Of a DNA stretch of 64,000 bases, positions 37,125 through 45,107 are shown piece after piece. The DNA comes from Mycolicibacterium fluoranthenivorans (GTDB lineage: Bacteria > Actinomycetota > Actinomycetes > Mycobacteriales > Mycobacteriaceae). Below the pieces are notes generated by a model. The model searched no databases and had not been told where the DNA came from. It saw nothing but the letters and a program-made list of their open reading frames with translations. The translations under genes and the position numbers were made by a program. Positions within the stretch are counted from its first letter, which is position 1; the number at the start of each line of letters is the position of its first letter. Location of the stretch: NCBI RefSeq assembly GCF_011758805.1, contig NZ_JAANOW010000004.1, positions 404,657 to 468,656 on the forward strand, given 5' to 3'.

Positions 37125-37359
37125 TTCTGGTTTGCGAGGGTCACCACCTCTGCGCGATAGCCGGTCCACCACCCCTACGACAGGGGCATCGACGAGTTTG
37201 CTACCGGAGCATCCGACCGCCCGAAAATGCTGCGCGACATCACCGTTTGAATCCGCCTGATTCCCGGGGACCGTTCCCCGGGGGGTTAAGTGCCTGCTAA
37301 TTTCGCACACAGGGCGGCCCCACGGGGGGAGTCGCCCACGACTTCAGGAGTGGAACACG

Positions 37360-37764
37360 GTGAAGTTCACGACCATCACAGCGGGGTTCGCCTCGGCAGC
37401 CATTGCCGCCGCAGGAGCATTCGCTGCATTCAGTGCACCCATCGCGACCGCCGACAACCAGACCACCACCTCGCAGCTGGGCAGCCAGGCCACGCTGACC
37501 AACGGCGATATCGTCCAGGGCTGGACGCTCACCGGTCTGAAGGTCAGCACCGACACCATCCCCTACCAGCCGCACGGCACCCTGTGGGAAGCCACCGCCA
37601 CCGATGAGGCCCTGCAGGGCAATGTCACGCCGATCGTGTCGAATTTGAACGCCCGCGCCCAGAACGGGGACACCTACCGCGCGCTGTTCGGCGTCGCCAC
37701 CGCCCAGGGCGTGAATCCCTCCACCCTCTCGCAGGGCGAAAAGACCACGGGCAAGGTGTACTTC
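37360..37764 (+). pseudogene. 5' part of an MPT63/DUF1942 secreted protein gene, interrupted by the element
   Basis: GTG start at 37360. A signal peptide (residues 1-32, ending ATADNQ) leads into the DUF1942 immunoglobulin-like fold: GSQATLTNGDIVQGWTL, GTLWEATATDEA, NARAQNG, and GEKTTGKVYF. In MPT63 this last motif continues FDVTGP; here it runs into Leu-Ser-Ala and a stop at 37776 made of element DNA. The rest of the gene lies at 53,169-53,696. The remaining 138-residue product lacks the final strands and is probably unstable. The ~235 bp between the terminator and this start contain a CCCGGGGA/TCCCCGGG hairpin (37262-37282) and no gene. Confidence 0.85.
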
Positions 37765-37920
37765 CTTAGCGCCTAGTCTGCGTCGTCGAACGCCGTTCAT
37801 GCTGATCAGAAAGTGGCGGTCGCGTTCGCGGCATAGCTTCGTAGCGTTCGCGGTGAGCCTGCTGTCCAGCGTGACGAACGGATGGTATCGATTGCGTTCG
37901 CGAGGTTCCTAGCAAAGCAG
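37765..37920 (+). repeat. Left-end sequence copy L1
   Basis: Starts CTTAGCGCC at the junction. From 37837 to ~37915 it matches the right end (reverse complement): TAGCGTTCGCGGTGAGCC, then CCAGCGTGACGAACGG, then GCGTTCGCGAGGTTC. Several GTTCGCG units repeat inside it and may be recombinase sites. In L1 the CTTAGCGCC is ~40 bp further from this block than in L2 and R. Confidence 0.7.
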
Positions 37921-38222
37921 ATCCCTGTGAATCGGAAACCGTACTGAATGCGTAGCGCGTCGACGAGTCGGACAGGGCGGCGGTGCGCTACAAGGGTCGG
38001 CTTCGTGTAGGACCGGTTCGCGGATGCCGCGAGTTTTGATCTGCAGCTGGGGTAATCGGTTGGTGTTCCGGCACCGGCGACACTGCTGCCGTGTTCGCGT
38101 GGGCGCCGATTCCCAGCCCCAAGACGGTTGGCTCGCGTTCGTCGGGGGTTTCGGCGCAGGTAGCGAGATGTCGGTGACCGCCGGAGCCAGGTCGGCGTAT
38201 TGCCGGTTTGGCGCCAGACTGT

Positions 38223-38330
38223 CTTAGCGCCTACGCGGTCCGTGTTCGTGACGTTCGCGGCGAGCCTCCCGCCCGGTACGGCGCAGGGGTGGTATTTGTG
38301 CGTTCATGAGGTTCCCAAGGAAGCAGATGG
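38223..38330 (+). repeat. Internal left-end copy L2
   Basis: A second copy of the end sequence starting CTTAGCGCC at 38223, with GTTCGTGACGTTCGCGG at 38244-38260 and GAGGTTC near 38308. Its distance from the terminal motif to the conserved block matches the right end better than L1 does. It ends just before the first recombinase gene. The 458-bp stretch from L1 to L2 has no recognisable gene. Confidence 0.65.
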
Positions 38331-38336
38331 GGTGGG

Positions 38337-39551
38337 GTGTTGGAGGGTGATCGGTTCTCCGTTCGCAAGGTGCGGCATCGAGATGGGAGCCAGTCCTACT
38401 GGATCTTCACTCCCGACTTGGAGGTTCACCGTCCAAGCTTGAATGTGTTGAAGCGGTACGGGACATCGACACAGCAGACCTATGCCTACAGCCTGGTCGA
38501 TCATTTGAACTGGCTGCTGGCCAACGGCAAGACACCCGACGTCGTCACATTTGACGATTTGCAGCGCTACATGAACGGCGTGACCGGTCAGGTCGACGGT
38601 GTCTACGGCGCGGTGTGGCGTAAGCCGACACAAAAGCCGATAGGGCCGTCGGCGGCCGGCAACGTGGCCTCCGTCGTCAAGGCGTACTACCTGGCGTTGG
38701 CTGCATCGGGGGAGGTGAGCGCGGAGTTGGTCGAGGCGCTGCGGTCCAATACCGTCGCGCAACAAAGCAAGTCTGGGCGGATGGGCCAGGCCAATCCGCT
38801 GGCACCGAAGACGGCCTCTCGGCGGCCCCGATTCCTGCCCGACGAGGTTGTGCAAGCTCTGTTTGAGCCGGGGGTGTTGACCTCGGCCCGCGACGTGATG
38901 ATCCTGACGTGGTTGCATGACGGGGGCATCAGGGTGGGTGGTTTGTGCGGGCTGCGGTTCAGCGACCTGCACCTGCGCCGCAATCACGAGTGCGGTCAGC
39001 GCGCTGATCCGCATGTTCACGTCATCGGCCGCGACGACAATCCCAACGGTGCCCGCGCGAAGGCCTACGCCCCGGCCGCCCTCGCCAGGGACGGCTCGGT
39101 GCTGGACGGGGTCATCCGAGCCGTCAGTCCTGACATGATCAGCACGTTTCACGCCTACCTGCTGGATGAGTTTCATCCGATCTCACATCTGATGGACCAC
39201 GAACAGGTCCTCGTGCACGTCGCCGGCCGCACCCCGGGCGCGGCACTCACTACCGCCGGTGTCCGCAAAATGCTGGCCAGAGCGTGCCGCCGGGCCGGGC
39301 TGCAGGTGCGCGTGACCCCGCACGGATTCCGGCACAAGGCGGCAGCGGCGTTGTATGCCGAATCGGACTTCAACGCCGAACTGGTCGCCCAGGAGTTCGG
39401 CTGGGCAAGTCCCCAGATGGTCACCGACCTGTATGGCAAGTCCGCCAATCGCCACGCGATGAAGTATCTGCAGCAGGCCTGGGACGCAACGGCCCGACCG
39501 CCGAGCGAACCCTATCTCGCGCCGACATCGGTACCTGAGGACGCACCATGA
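38337..39551 (+). CDS. Tyrosine recombinase, TnpA-like
   Basis: 404 residues from GTG 38337. A SAM-like N-terminal core-binding domain (STQQTYAYSLVDHLNWLL) precedes the catalytic domain. Catalytic residues are visible: Arg199 in GGIRVGGLCGLR, His329-x-x-Arg332 in HGFRH, a Trp-containing GWASPQMV in the third position, and nucleophile Tyr366 (VTDLYGKS). It is the first of three overlapping or closely spaced genes as in Tn554 (tnpA, tnpB, tnpC), and should catalyse integration and excision. Its stop overlaps the next ATG by four bases. Confidence 0.88.
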   Translation: MLEGDRFSVRKVRHRDGSQSYWIFTPDLEVHRPSLNVLKRYGTSTQQTYAYSLVDHLNWLLANGKTPDVVTFDDLQRYMNGVTGQVDGVYGAVWRKPTQKPIGPSAAGNVASVVKAYYLALAASGEVSAELVEALRSNTVAQQSKSGRMGQANPLAPKTASRRPRFLPDEVVQALFEPGVLTSARDVMILTWLHDGGIRVGGLCGLRFSDLHLRRNHECGQRADPHVHVIGRDDNPNGARAKAYAPAALARDGSVLDGVIRAVSPDMISTFHAYLLDEFHPISHLMDHEQVLVHVAGRTPGAALTTAGVRKMLARACRRAGLQVRVTPHGFRHKAAAALYAESDFNAELVAQEFGWASPQMVTDLYGKSANRHAMKYLQQAWDATARPPSEPYLAPTSVPEDAP

Positions 39552-42208
39552 CCGCGGCGGAGCCGATGGCCGAGGCCCTCGCTCCGGTCACCAAGAGCGA
39601 CTACCTGGGCCTGACCGTCGAACAGCGTTACAGCGTTGTCAGCCAACGCTTCCCACCGTGGCTGCTGACCGAACCGATCGAGTTTCCCCCACGCCATGAG
39701 ACCTACGGTTGGGCATGCCGCGTCGAGGGCTGTGACGGCGGCTTGGGGCCAACGGAGACCCGCCTCATCTGCAGCCCGCACGCCCATGAGTACTGCCGTC
39801 TCCAGGACTCGGCTGGCCTCGATGAGTTCGTTCGCACCGCCGAACCCGTGACGTCGAGCAAGCTGGGATGGGCTTTGTCACGCAGGCCCGACTGCGCAAT
39901 CTGTGGAAGCAATCGTGAAGCATGGCGACACGGCTACTGCACCCACCACGGGGCTCTACTGGGGAAGGCGCGACGAAGAACCGAACCCCAGAAACGATCT
40001 CGCGACGAGTGGGGCAGCGAAGCCATGTGGCGACGAATGCAACGCCCGATGCCGCCCTACGACCCCTGCTCGGTTCCGGGATGCGTCCACGACAGCGTGC
40101 GCATCGTGGGCGTGGACGCCGAGAAGCATCGTGTGTGCGATGGCCACATTCACCAGTGGGACGACTGGCTGACCACCGACAGCACAGCAGGTCCGCGAGG
40201 ATGGGAGGCGTTTCTCGCATCTACTCCGGTCCGGGAATCCGTGTCACCACCCAACAGCCGCGGGCAGCTGTCACTGGCTGCGCTGCCCCACGGCTTGCAG
40301 AACGAGATCCGCTACGCCCTTCACCGGCACGCGAACAACCCACGACGCACCGTGTGGCGCCCCACCGAGCTGCAGAAGGTCGTCGACACCCTCGCTGCAA
40401 GCGGCGTGACGTCTCTCTGCGACTCCCGGATCGGGGATCTCGCCCAGAAGTACGGTCGCAAGCCCCAACGCCGGATCTGGTTAGACCTTCCGGCCGCAGC
40501 GCGCAGCCTCATGATCACCGAAGACATCGCCAAGGCCGCAGGATGGTTCGACCCGATCCTCGTCGGCAGCGCGCCGTTTTCGGGAACGACCGCCGGGGTG
40601 AATCGGCGCAAGGTCTGGGACCTGACCGGGGTCTCGCAACGCTGGCTGCGGGACGCGATCTGGGACTACCTGCGAGACGAGGCACTCAAGCCCACGGGGA
40701 AACGCCCCACCGTCGCAACGGTGCGCAAACGGATCACCGGAATCGCCTTGCTCTCGCACATCCTGCGGCAAGACCGCGACGACCACGGCGATGACCCGTC
40801 CCGACTCGGCAGGGCCGACGCCATGGCGGTGAAAGACACCTGGGACCTGTGGTTCCGGGAGCAAATCCCCATTCCCCGCTTGATAACACACAAGGGAAGG
40901 GGAACTAGCACACTTACCGATCTCACCCGCCACACCTACACGGTCAGCATGCGAATCGTTTTGCAGCGCAGTCACGAAAAGCGCAGGACACCACCGGGCA
41001 TGGACTCGTTCATTCTTGGCTTGCCGGGATACCCGCAGCCAGTCAAGAAGCCGCGGCCACGGCCGCTGAGCGAGGGCGACTTTCAGTTGCTCGTCAGCGC
41101 CGAGAGCATCGCCGCTCTCGAAGCCCTCGACAGCAACGACGTCGGACTCGCCGACATCTGGCTCACCCAGGCGTTTCAGGGCGGGCGGATCAGCGAGACA
41201 CTCAAACTTCGGCTGGGCTGCGTCGGACTCGTCGGCCGTGCCCAGCCCTACATCTGGCGAGACATCAGCAAGGTCAACGTCGTCGACTACGGCATGCCTT
41301 GTCACCTACCTGTCTACCAACGGCTGCTGCGGCGCCAGCAGCTCACCCGCGCAAAACTTCGTGCACGCTACGCCGAGCAACTCGCCGCACTCGACGAACG
41401 CGGACGCGCACGACTCGAAGCCACATGGGACCGCGACAAGCCGGTGTTTCCGGCCGCACTATCGAACCCCGACCTGGCCCTTGAGGTGTCGCAAAACGGG
41501 TTCCGCAATCCGTGGAGTCAGTGGTTCGAAAGTCTTGGCCTGAAGTGGATTACGACACATCAGACTCGATCAACTCTGGCTATGTCCCTGCTAGACAACG
41601 GCGCGCCGCCCGCTCTGGTGCGCCAACTGCTCGGGCACTTCTCCGAAGAGTCGCTGGCTCACTACGCGAAATACAACGACGTCACCGTGAAACGACACCT
41701 GCAGCAGGTGTGGGCAGCCGGGCCCGGCATGGACAAACCCGGCACCATTTTGCTGCGCCCCAACGAGGTTAACGCCGCCGACCCGGCGGCCGCCGCTGCG
41801 CGGATCGACTTGACCGTCGTGCCGGTCGAACATGGTCTGTGCCGTTACGGCCCGGTCGTCGGCGGCGCGCAATGCCCGTTGCAGAAGAACTGCACCGACA
41901 GCCCCAACGGACCGTGCGAGCATTTCGTGCTCACCGGCGCGGATCTGGCCTACTGGGAACGCAAACGCGACCGCGACTACCACTTCGCCGAACGGGCCCC
42001 CACCGACGAGACACGCGACTACATCCTCAGCCAGTGGCACCCATGGGAACCCGTGCTCACCGGGCTACGTGAAGCACTCGACGAACTCGGCCTGCTTGAG
42101 GAAGCCGAGAAACTCGACTTGCGCGCCCCCGTGCATGACTACTTCGACCCGCTGTTCTCCACCGGGTTCCCAGCATCCCACCTGAATCAACCGCCACCGG
42201 CGACCTGA
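39548..42208 (+). CDS. Large tyrosine recombinase with zinc-finger-like N-terminus, TnpB-like
   Basis: 886 residues, longer than Tn554 TnpB (~630). The N-terminal ~220 residues have several Cys/His clusters (CRVEGC, CAICGS, CTHHGA, CSVPGCVHD, CDGHIHQWD) that look like zinc fingers. The catalytic domain is in the C-terminal half: GGRISETLKLRLG, then TTHQTRSTLAMSLL, RQLLGHFSEESLAHYAKY, giving R, H-x-x-R, H and Tyr. A further Cys-rich segment (AQCPLQKNC, GPCEHF) lies near residues 775-800. It follows the first recombinase by a four-base overlap and presumably works with it as a second strand-exchange partner. Confidence 0.85.
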   Translation: MTAAEPMAEALAPVTKSDYLGLTVEQRYSVVSQRFPPWLLTEPIEFPPRHETYGWACRVEGCDGGLGPTETRLICSPHAHEYCRLQDSAGLDEFVRTAEPVTSSKLGWALSRRPDCAICGSNREAWRHGYCTHHGALLGKARRRTEPQKRSRDEWGSEAMWRRMQRPMPPYDPCSVPGCVHDSVRIVGVDAEKHRVCDGHIHQWDDWLTTDSTAGPRGWEAFLASTPVRESVSPPNSRGQLSLAALPHGLQNEIRYALHRHANNPRRTVWRPTELQKVVDTLAASGVTSLCDSRIGDLAQKYGRKPQRRIWLDLPAAARSLMITEDIAKAAGWFDPILVGSAPFSGTTAGVNRRKVWDLTGVSQRWLRDAIWDYLRDEALKPTGKRPTVATVRKRITGIALLSHILRQDRDDHGDDPSRLGRADAMAVKDTWDLWFREQIPIPRLITHKGRGTSTLTDLTRHTYTVSMRIVLQRSHEKRRTPPGMDSFILGLPGYPQPVKKPRPRPLSEGDFQLLVSAESIAALEALDSNDVGLADIWLTQAFQGGRISETLKLRLGCVGLVGRAQPYIWRDISKVNVVDYGMPCHLPVYQRLLRRQQLTRAKLRARYAEQLAALDERGRARLEATWDRDKPVFPAALSNPDLALEVSQNGFRNPWSQWFESLGLKWITTHQTRSTLAMSLLDNGAPPALVRQLLGHFSEESLAHYAKYNDVTVKRHLQQVWAAGPGMDKPGTILLRPNEVNAADPAAAAARIDLTVVPVEHGLCRYGPVVGGAQCPLQKNCTDSPNGPCEHFVLTGADLAYWERKRDRDYHFAERAPTDETRDYILSQWHPWEPVLTGLREALDELGLLEEAEKLDLRAPVHDYFDPLFSTGFPASHLNQPPPAT

Positions 42209-42240
42209 CGGCGGTGACACCACAAGTCAAGGAGAACGAG

Positions 42241-42822
42241 ATGGAAAGCAGAAAGCGGCGCCGTCCCGTCGAAATGATCGAACGCCGCGCAACCAGGAGC
42301 GCCGAGTGCGAACAACGCGTGCGCACAGCGCTCACCAAACTCACCAAGACCGGCGCACCGTTCACCGTCGAGAACGTCTGCGACCTCGCCGGAGTCGGCA
42401 AAACATTCATCTACGACAAGCGGCGCCGGCAACTGACCGAGGCCGTCCTGGCAGCTCGCGACGCATCCCAGGCCGCATCGATCGCACGCGCCGATCAGAA
42501 GATCGAACAGGCCGCCGCATCATGGCGAGAACGAGCTCTGGACGCCGAAGCCCTCGCCAAATCCCTGCGCGCCGAAGTCAAACAGCGAGAAGCTCGGATC
42601 AACGACCTGACCGGACAACTCTACGACCCCGAAGGAAACCACCTCGCCGAGGAAAACGCCCGACTGCGAGACCAGGTCAACAACCACACCCACAACCTCC
42701 ACCGCGCTCAAGCCGACATCGCCACCCTCCGAAGGTCACTGGATGCCGCCAGAGCGAACATCAAACGAGAACGAGAACGCAACGTCACGCAGCTGTTCGC
42801 AAATGACGACCACTCACACTAG
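42241..42822 (+). CDS. TnpC-like accessory protein (HTH plus coiled coil)
   Basis: 193 residues from ATG 42241 with AAGGAG upstream. Residues ~25-60 form a TetR-like or HTH start (FTVENVCDLAGVGKTFIYD). The rest is a long coiled coil rich in Glu, Arg and Ala (LRAEVKQREARINDL, EENARLRDQVNNH). Proteins of this shape (I recall the label DUF6262) follow tnpA and tnpB in Tn554-like elements and help orient recombination. It lies 32 bp after the large recombinase and completes the recombination operon. Confidence 0.8.
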   Translation: MESRKRRRPVEMIERRATRSAECEQRVRTALTKLTKTGAPFTVENVCDLAGVGKTFIYDKRRRQLTEAVLAARDASQAASIARADQKIEQAAASWRERALDAEALAKSLRAEVKQREARINDLTGQLYDPEGNHLAEENARLRDQVNNHTHNLHRAQADIATLRRSLDAARANIKRERERNVTQLFANDDHSH

Positions 42823-43160
42823 ACGGCCCTGGTTCCGGTGGAGGCTATTGGATTTCGACCAGCGAGGTATCCCAGCCCGGCCCAGGTGCTCACCCATAGG
42901 TGCCGGGCGTGGCCAGTCGGTCCGACGCCGCGGCACCGCCTGGAACCGACCCAACGTTTATCGAACACGCGCGTTCTATTGCGACGGATGAGGCGGCTGT
43001 GATCCGTGAGCAGTGGGGGTGTGTTGCGATCCGGGCGACCAACCGTCACCTGTTCAACCACTTCTCATGGGGCTTTACGGGCAAGCCGTGTGGCGGTGCT
43101 GATACCGGGCGTCCCTGGCCTCGCCACCGCCGCCGTGTTGATCGGGAATCGGGTGGGCCG
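42823..43160. other. Intergenic stretch between recombination genes and metal cargo
   Basis: 338 bases without a recognisable gene. Open frames exist on both strands but have no family resemblance or convincing ribosome site. No repeat or hairpin stood out. Confidence 0.4.
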
Positions 43161-43556
43161 TTAGTAATCCCACGGCCCGGGGCCCATCATGCCCGGCCCC
43201 CACTGTCCAGGGCCCCACTGTCCAGGGCCCATCATGCCCGGCCCCCACGGTCCAGGGCCCCACTGTCCAGGGGCCATCATGCCCGGTCCGTATCCGCCGG
43301 GGCCCATCATGCCCGGTCCGTACTGTCCAGGATCCCATGGTCCGGGTCCCCAGCAATTCGGGTCCCAGCCGTTGGGTCCCCAGCACTGGTCCCATGGGCC
43401 CTGGACCGGCAGAGCAGGCCCGCTGGTCGATGAATCCCCAGTTCTGGGTTGTGCGACGGTGGTGGTCGTCTCGCTGCCGCCGCTGAGCCCGATAGCGACG
43501 GATCCGGCCAGCGCGAGGATGGCCGCGGTGGTGATCGTTGCACGCCTGGTGAACAT
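43161..43556 (-). CDS. Secreted protein with Gly-Pro-Gly-Met-Met/Trp repeats
   Basis: 131 residues from ATG 43556 (GAGAAG seven bases upstream). A signal peptide or anchor covers residues ~3-27 (TITTAAILALAGSVAIGL). The mature part is mostly tandem repeats of QWGPG, GPGMMGPG and PWGPG types from residue ~52 to the end, rich in Met, Gly, Pro and Trp with no charged residues. Met clusters in secreted proteins commonly bind Cu(I) or Ag(I). It is the last gene of a three-gene minus-strand set with a cupredoxin and a SHOCT protein. No known family recognised; metal binding is inference. Confidence 0.65.
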   Translation of the reverse strand: MFTRRATITTAAILALAGSVAIGLSGGSETTTTVAQPRTGDSSTSGPALPVQGPWDQCWGPNGWDPNCWGPGPWDPGQYGPGMMGPGGYGPGMMAPGQWGPGPWGPGMMGPGQWGPGQWGPGMMGPGPWDY

Positions 43557-43568
43557 GGTTCTTCTCAC

Positions 43569-44315
43569 TTATTTGGGTGGGCCGGTGACGTCGAGTTCGG
43601 CATACATCCCGGCCCAGTAGTGCCCGGCGATGTTGCAGATCAGCTCGTAGCGTCCCGGGGCCAGGGTGATGGTGGTCCAACTGGTGCCGCCAGGGGCGAT
43701 GCCGTATTGGGGCGACTGTTCGTCGCCGCGGTCGGCGCCGCAGGTGCGCGAGGCCTCGCCCAGGCTGCCTGACTCGTCGACCTTGCCATCGGGGCCGGTG
43801 ACACGCCACCCGGGGTACTGGCCCTGTGCCAAGGGCAGTACGACGAGTTCGTGGCTCAACCCGCCGGCGTTGAGTACCCGAAACGACACCGGGCCTGCCG
43901 GAACGGAGGCCGGGGTGACGACAACGCGCATCATCCCCATGCTCGGCCATCGGTAGCCGGCTTGCCCCGGGCCGTTCCAGCCCGGCCCCATCATGCCCGG
44001 CCCCATCATGCCGCCGCGGCCCATCATGCCCGGGCCCATCATCGCTCCCATGTCGGCGAGGGTGATGTCGACCACCGCGCCCGGTAGCGCCGGCGCGGAA
44101 CAGGACGGCGGCGGGGCGGCCGGGTACCGCCAGGGGCCCATCATGCCCGGGCCCCAGGCGCCTGGGGCATTGGGGTAGGGGGCGTTGGCGACCGGTGTTT
44201 GGCGGCCGAACGGCCCGCTGGCGTGCCAGATCGCGGTGGTGGTGACCCCAAGGATCACCGATGCGATCGCGATGGCCAAGACCAGCCAGAGACGGCGGGA
44301 GCGCATCGCGGTCAA
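43569..44315 (-). CDS. Membrane-anchored cupredoxin with Met-rich linker
   Basis: 248 residues from TTG 44315, which overlaps the stop of the SHOCT gene; ATG 44306 is the alternative. Residues ~7-30 are a signal or anchor helix. A Pro/Gly/Met-rich linker follows (GPGMMGRGGMMGPGMMGPG, near 94-112). The C-terminal ~140 residues are a cupredoxin: LSHELVVLP supplies the first His, and ELICNIAGHYWAGM supplies Cys, His and Met of a type I copper site. It may carry electrons or copper at the cell surface. The linker repeats match those of the neighbouring repeat protein, implying a shared function. Confidence 0.78.
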   Translation of the reverse strand: MTAMRSRRLWLVLAIAIASVILGVTTTAIWHASGPFGRQTPVANAPYPNAPGAWGPGMMGPWRYPAAPPPSCSAPALPGAVVDITLADMGAMMGPGMMGRGGMMGPGMMGPGWNGPGQAGYRWPSMGMMRVVVTPASVPAGPVSFRVLNAGGLSHELVVLPLAQGQYPGWRVTGPDGKVDESGSLGEASRTCGADRGDEQSPQYGIAPGGTSWTTITLAPGRYELICNIAGHYWAGMYAELDVTGPPK

Positions 44316-44578
44316 CGGTGTTCACGCAGCAGCGTCATACGCCGCTGGAATTCGTCTTCGTCGATCTCGCCGCGGGCGAAGCGTTCGGCGAGCAGCCCTT
44401 CCGCCCGGGCCGGCCCGGAACCGGGCGGGTGCGCGCTGGTGTGCCGCGGACCGGTCAGGTAGCGGATGGCCAGGACCACGGCGGTGATCACCGCCGCCCA
44501 GAACAGCACCATCAGCACGGTCATCAGGATCCAGCCGCCTGATCCCATACCGCCCCAACCCCAACCGTCATACATCAT
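44312..44578 (-). CDS. SHOCT-domain small membrane protein
   Basis: 88 residues from ATG 44578 with AAAGGGA seven bases upstream (44585-44591). The N-terminus is Gly/Trp/Met-rich (MMYDGWGWGGMGSGGW). One membrane helix (~17-42) follows. The C-terminal ~30 residues form a SHOCT domain, LLAERFARGEIDEDEFQRR. Such proteins often sit in metal-stress gene groups. It is first in the minus-strand trio and is divergent from the ArsR-type gene at 44730, with ~150 bp of shared control DNA. Confidence 0.75.
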   Translation of the reverse strand: MMYDGWGWGGMGSGGWILMTVLMVLFWAAVITAVVLAIRYLTGPRHTSAHPPGSGPARAEGLLAERFARGEIDEDEFQRRMTLLREHR

Positions 44579-44729
44579 CGTCGTATCCCTTTCGCCTGAA
44601 ATACCAAGCCCCGCACCGTGGGCAGCTCAAGCCAGCCTGCTCGCGCAGTGCCGATGCCAGGTAGGGCAAATGGTCCTCAATGATCGGTGTCTTTCGGTAT
44701 TACCAGCTAAAACACAGTATTATCGTCCA

Positions 44730-45107
44730 ATGGCGATTGATAGTGCGGGTTGTCTGGCCGGACCGGCGTCGGGTGTGGATGCGGCGGTGGCGTTGTTCCG
44801 CGGCCTCTCTGATGGCACCCGGTTGGCGATCGTGGGCCGGTTGGCCCGCGGGGAGGCCCGGGTGGCCGACCTGGTGGCGGAGTTGGGGTTGGCTCAGTCG
44901 ACGGTGTCGGCGCATGTGGGGTGTCTGCGCGAGTGCGGTCTGGTGGCGGGCCGTCCGCAGGGACGGCAGGTGTTCTATTCGTTGACCCGCCCGGAACTGC
45001 TCGATCTGTTGGCGGCGGCCGAAACACTGCTGGCGGCCACCGGCAACGCGGTCGCGTTGTGCCCCAATTACGGCACTGGCATCGCGTCGGGGTCTGCCTG
45101 TGAGTGA
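44730..45107 (+). CDS. CmtR-like ArsR/SmtB metal sensor
   Basis: 125 residues from ATG 44730. A TATTAT -10 (44719-44724) lies six bases before the ATG, suggesting a leaderless message. DNA-binding helix: LGLAQSTVSAHVGCLRECG. Cys65 and Cys69 in this segment and Cys111 near the C-terminus match the Cd/Pb ligands of M. tuberculosis CmtR (Cys57, Cys61, Cys102); extra Cys at 8 and 124 occur. It overlaps the downstream P-type ATPase gene by eight bases, so it should regulate the pump. CmtR identity is by motif only. Confidence 0.75.
   Translation: MAIDSAGCLAGPASGVDAAVALFRGLSDGTRLAIVGRLARGEARVADLVAELGLAQSTVSAHVGCLRECGLVAGRPQGRQVFYSLTRPELLDLLAAAETLLAATGNAVALCPNYGTGIASGSACE

Noticed and set aside
37262..37282. 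CCCGGGGA/TCCCCGGG hairpin treated as a terminator
   Set aside because: No gene on the plus strand ends just upstream; the nearest one already has a strong terminator at 37087. Kept only as a note in the neighbouring entry.
43180..43340. Regular DNA repeats resembling a CRISPR array or minisatellite
   Set aside because: The period is short and irregular, there are no unique spacers, and the repeats are codons for Gly-Pro-Met-Trp units. The same holds for 48120-48300. No CRISPR array or cas gene was seen in the window.
42900..43433. A 177-codon plus-strand frame after the recombination genes
   Set aside because: No ribosome site and no family match, and it runs antisense into the Met-repeat gene.
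43075..44325. A 416-codon minus-strand frame across two Met-repeat genes
   Set aside because: It is a shifted reading of the repeat DNA (Arg/His/Gly-rich). The cupredoxin ligands and signal peptides lie in the other frame.
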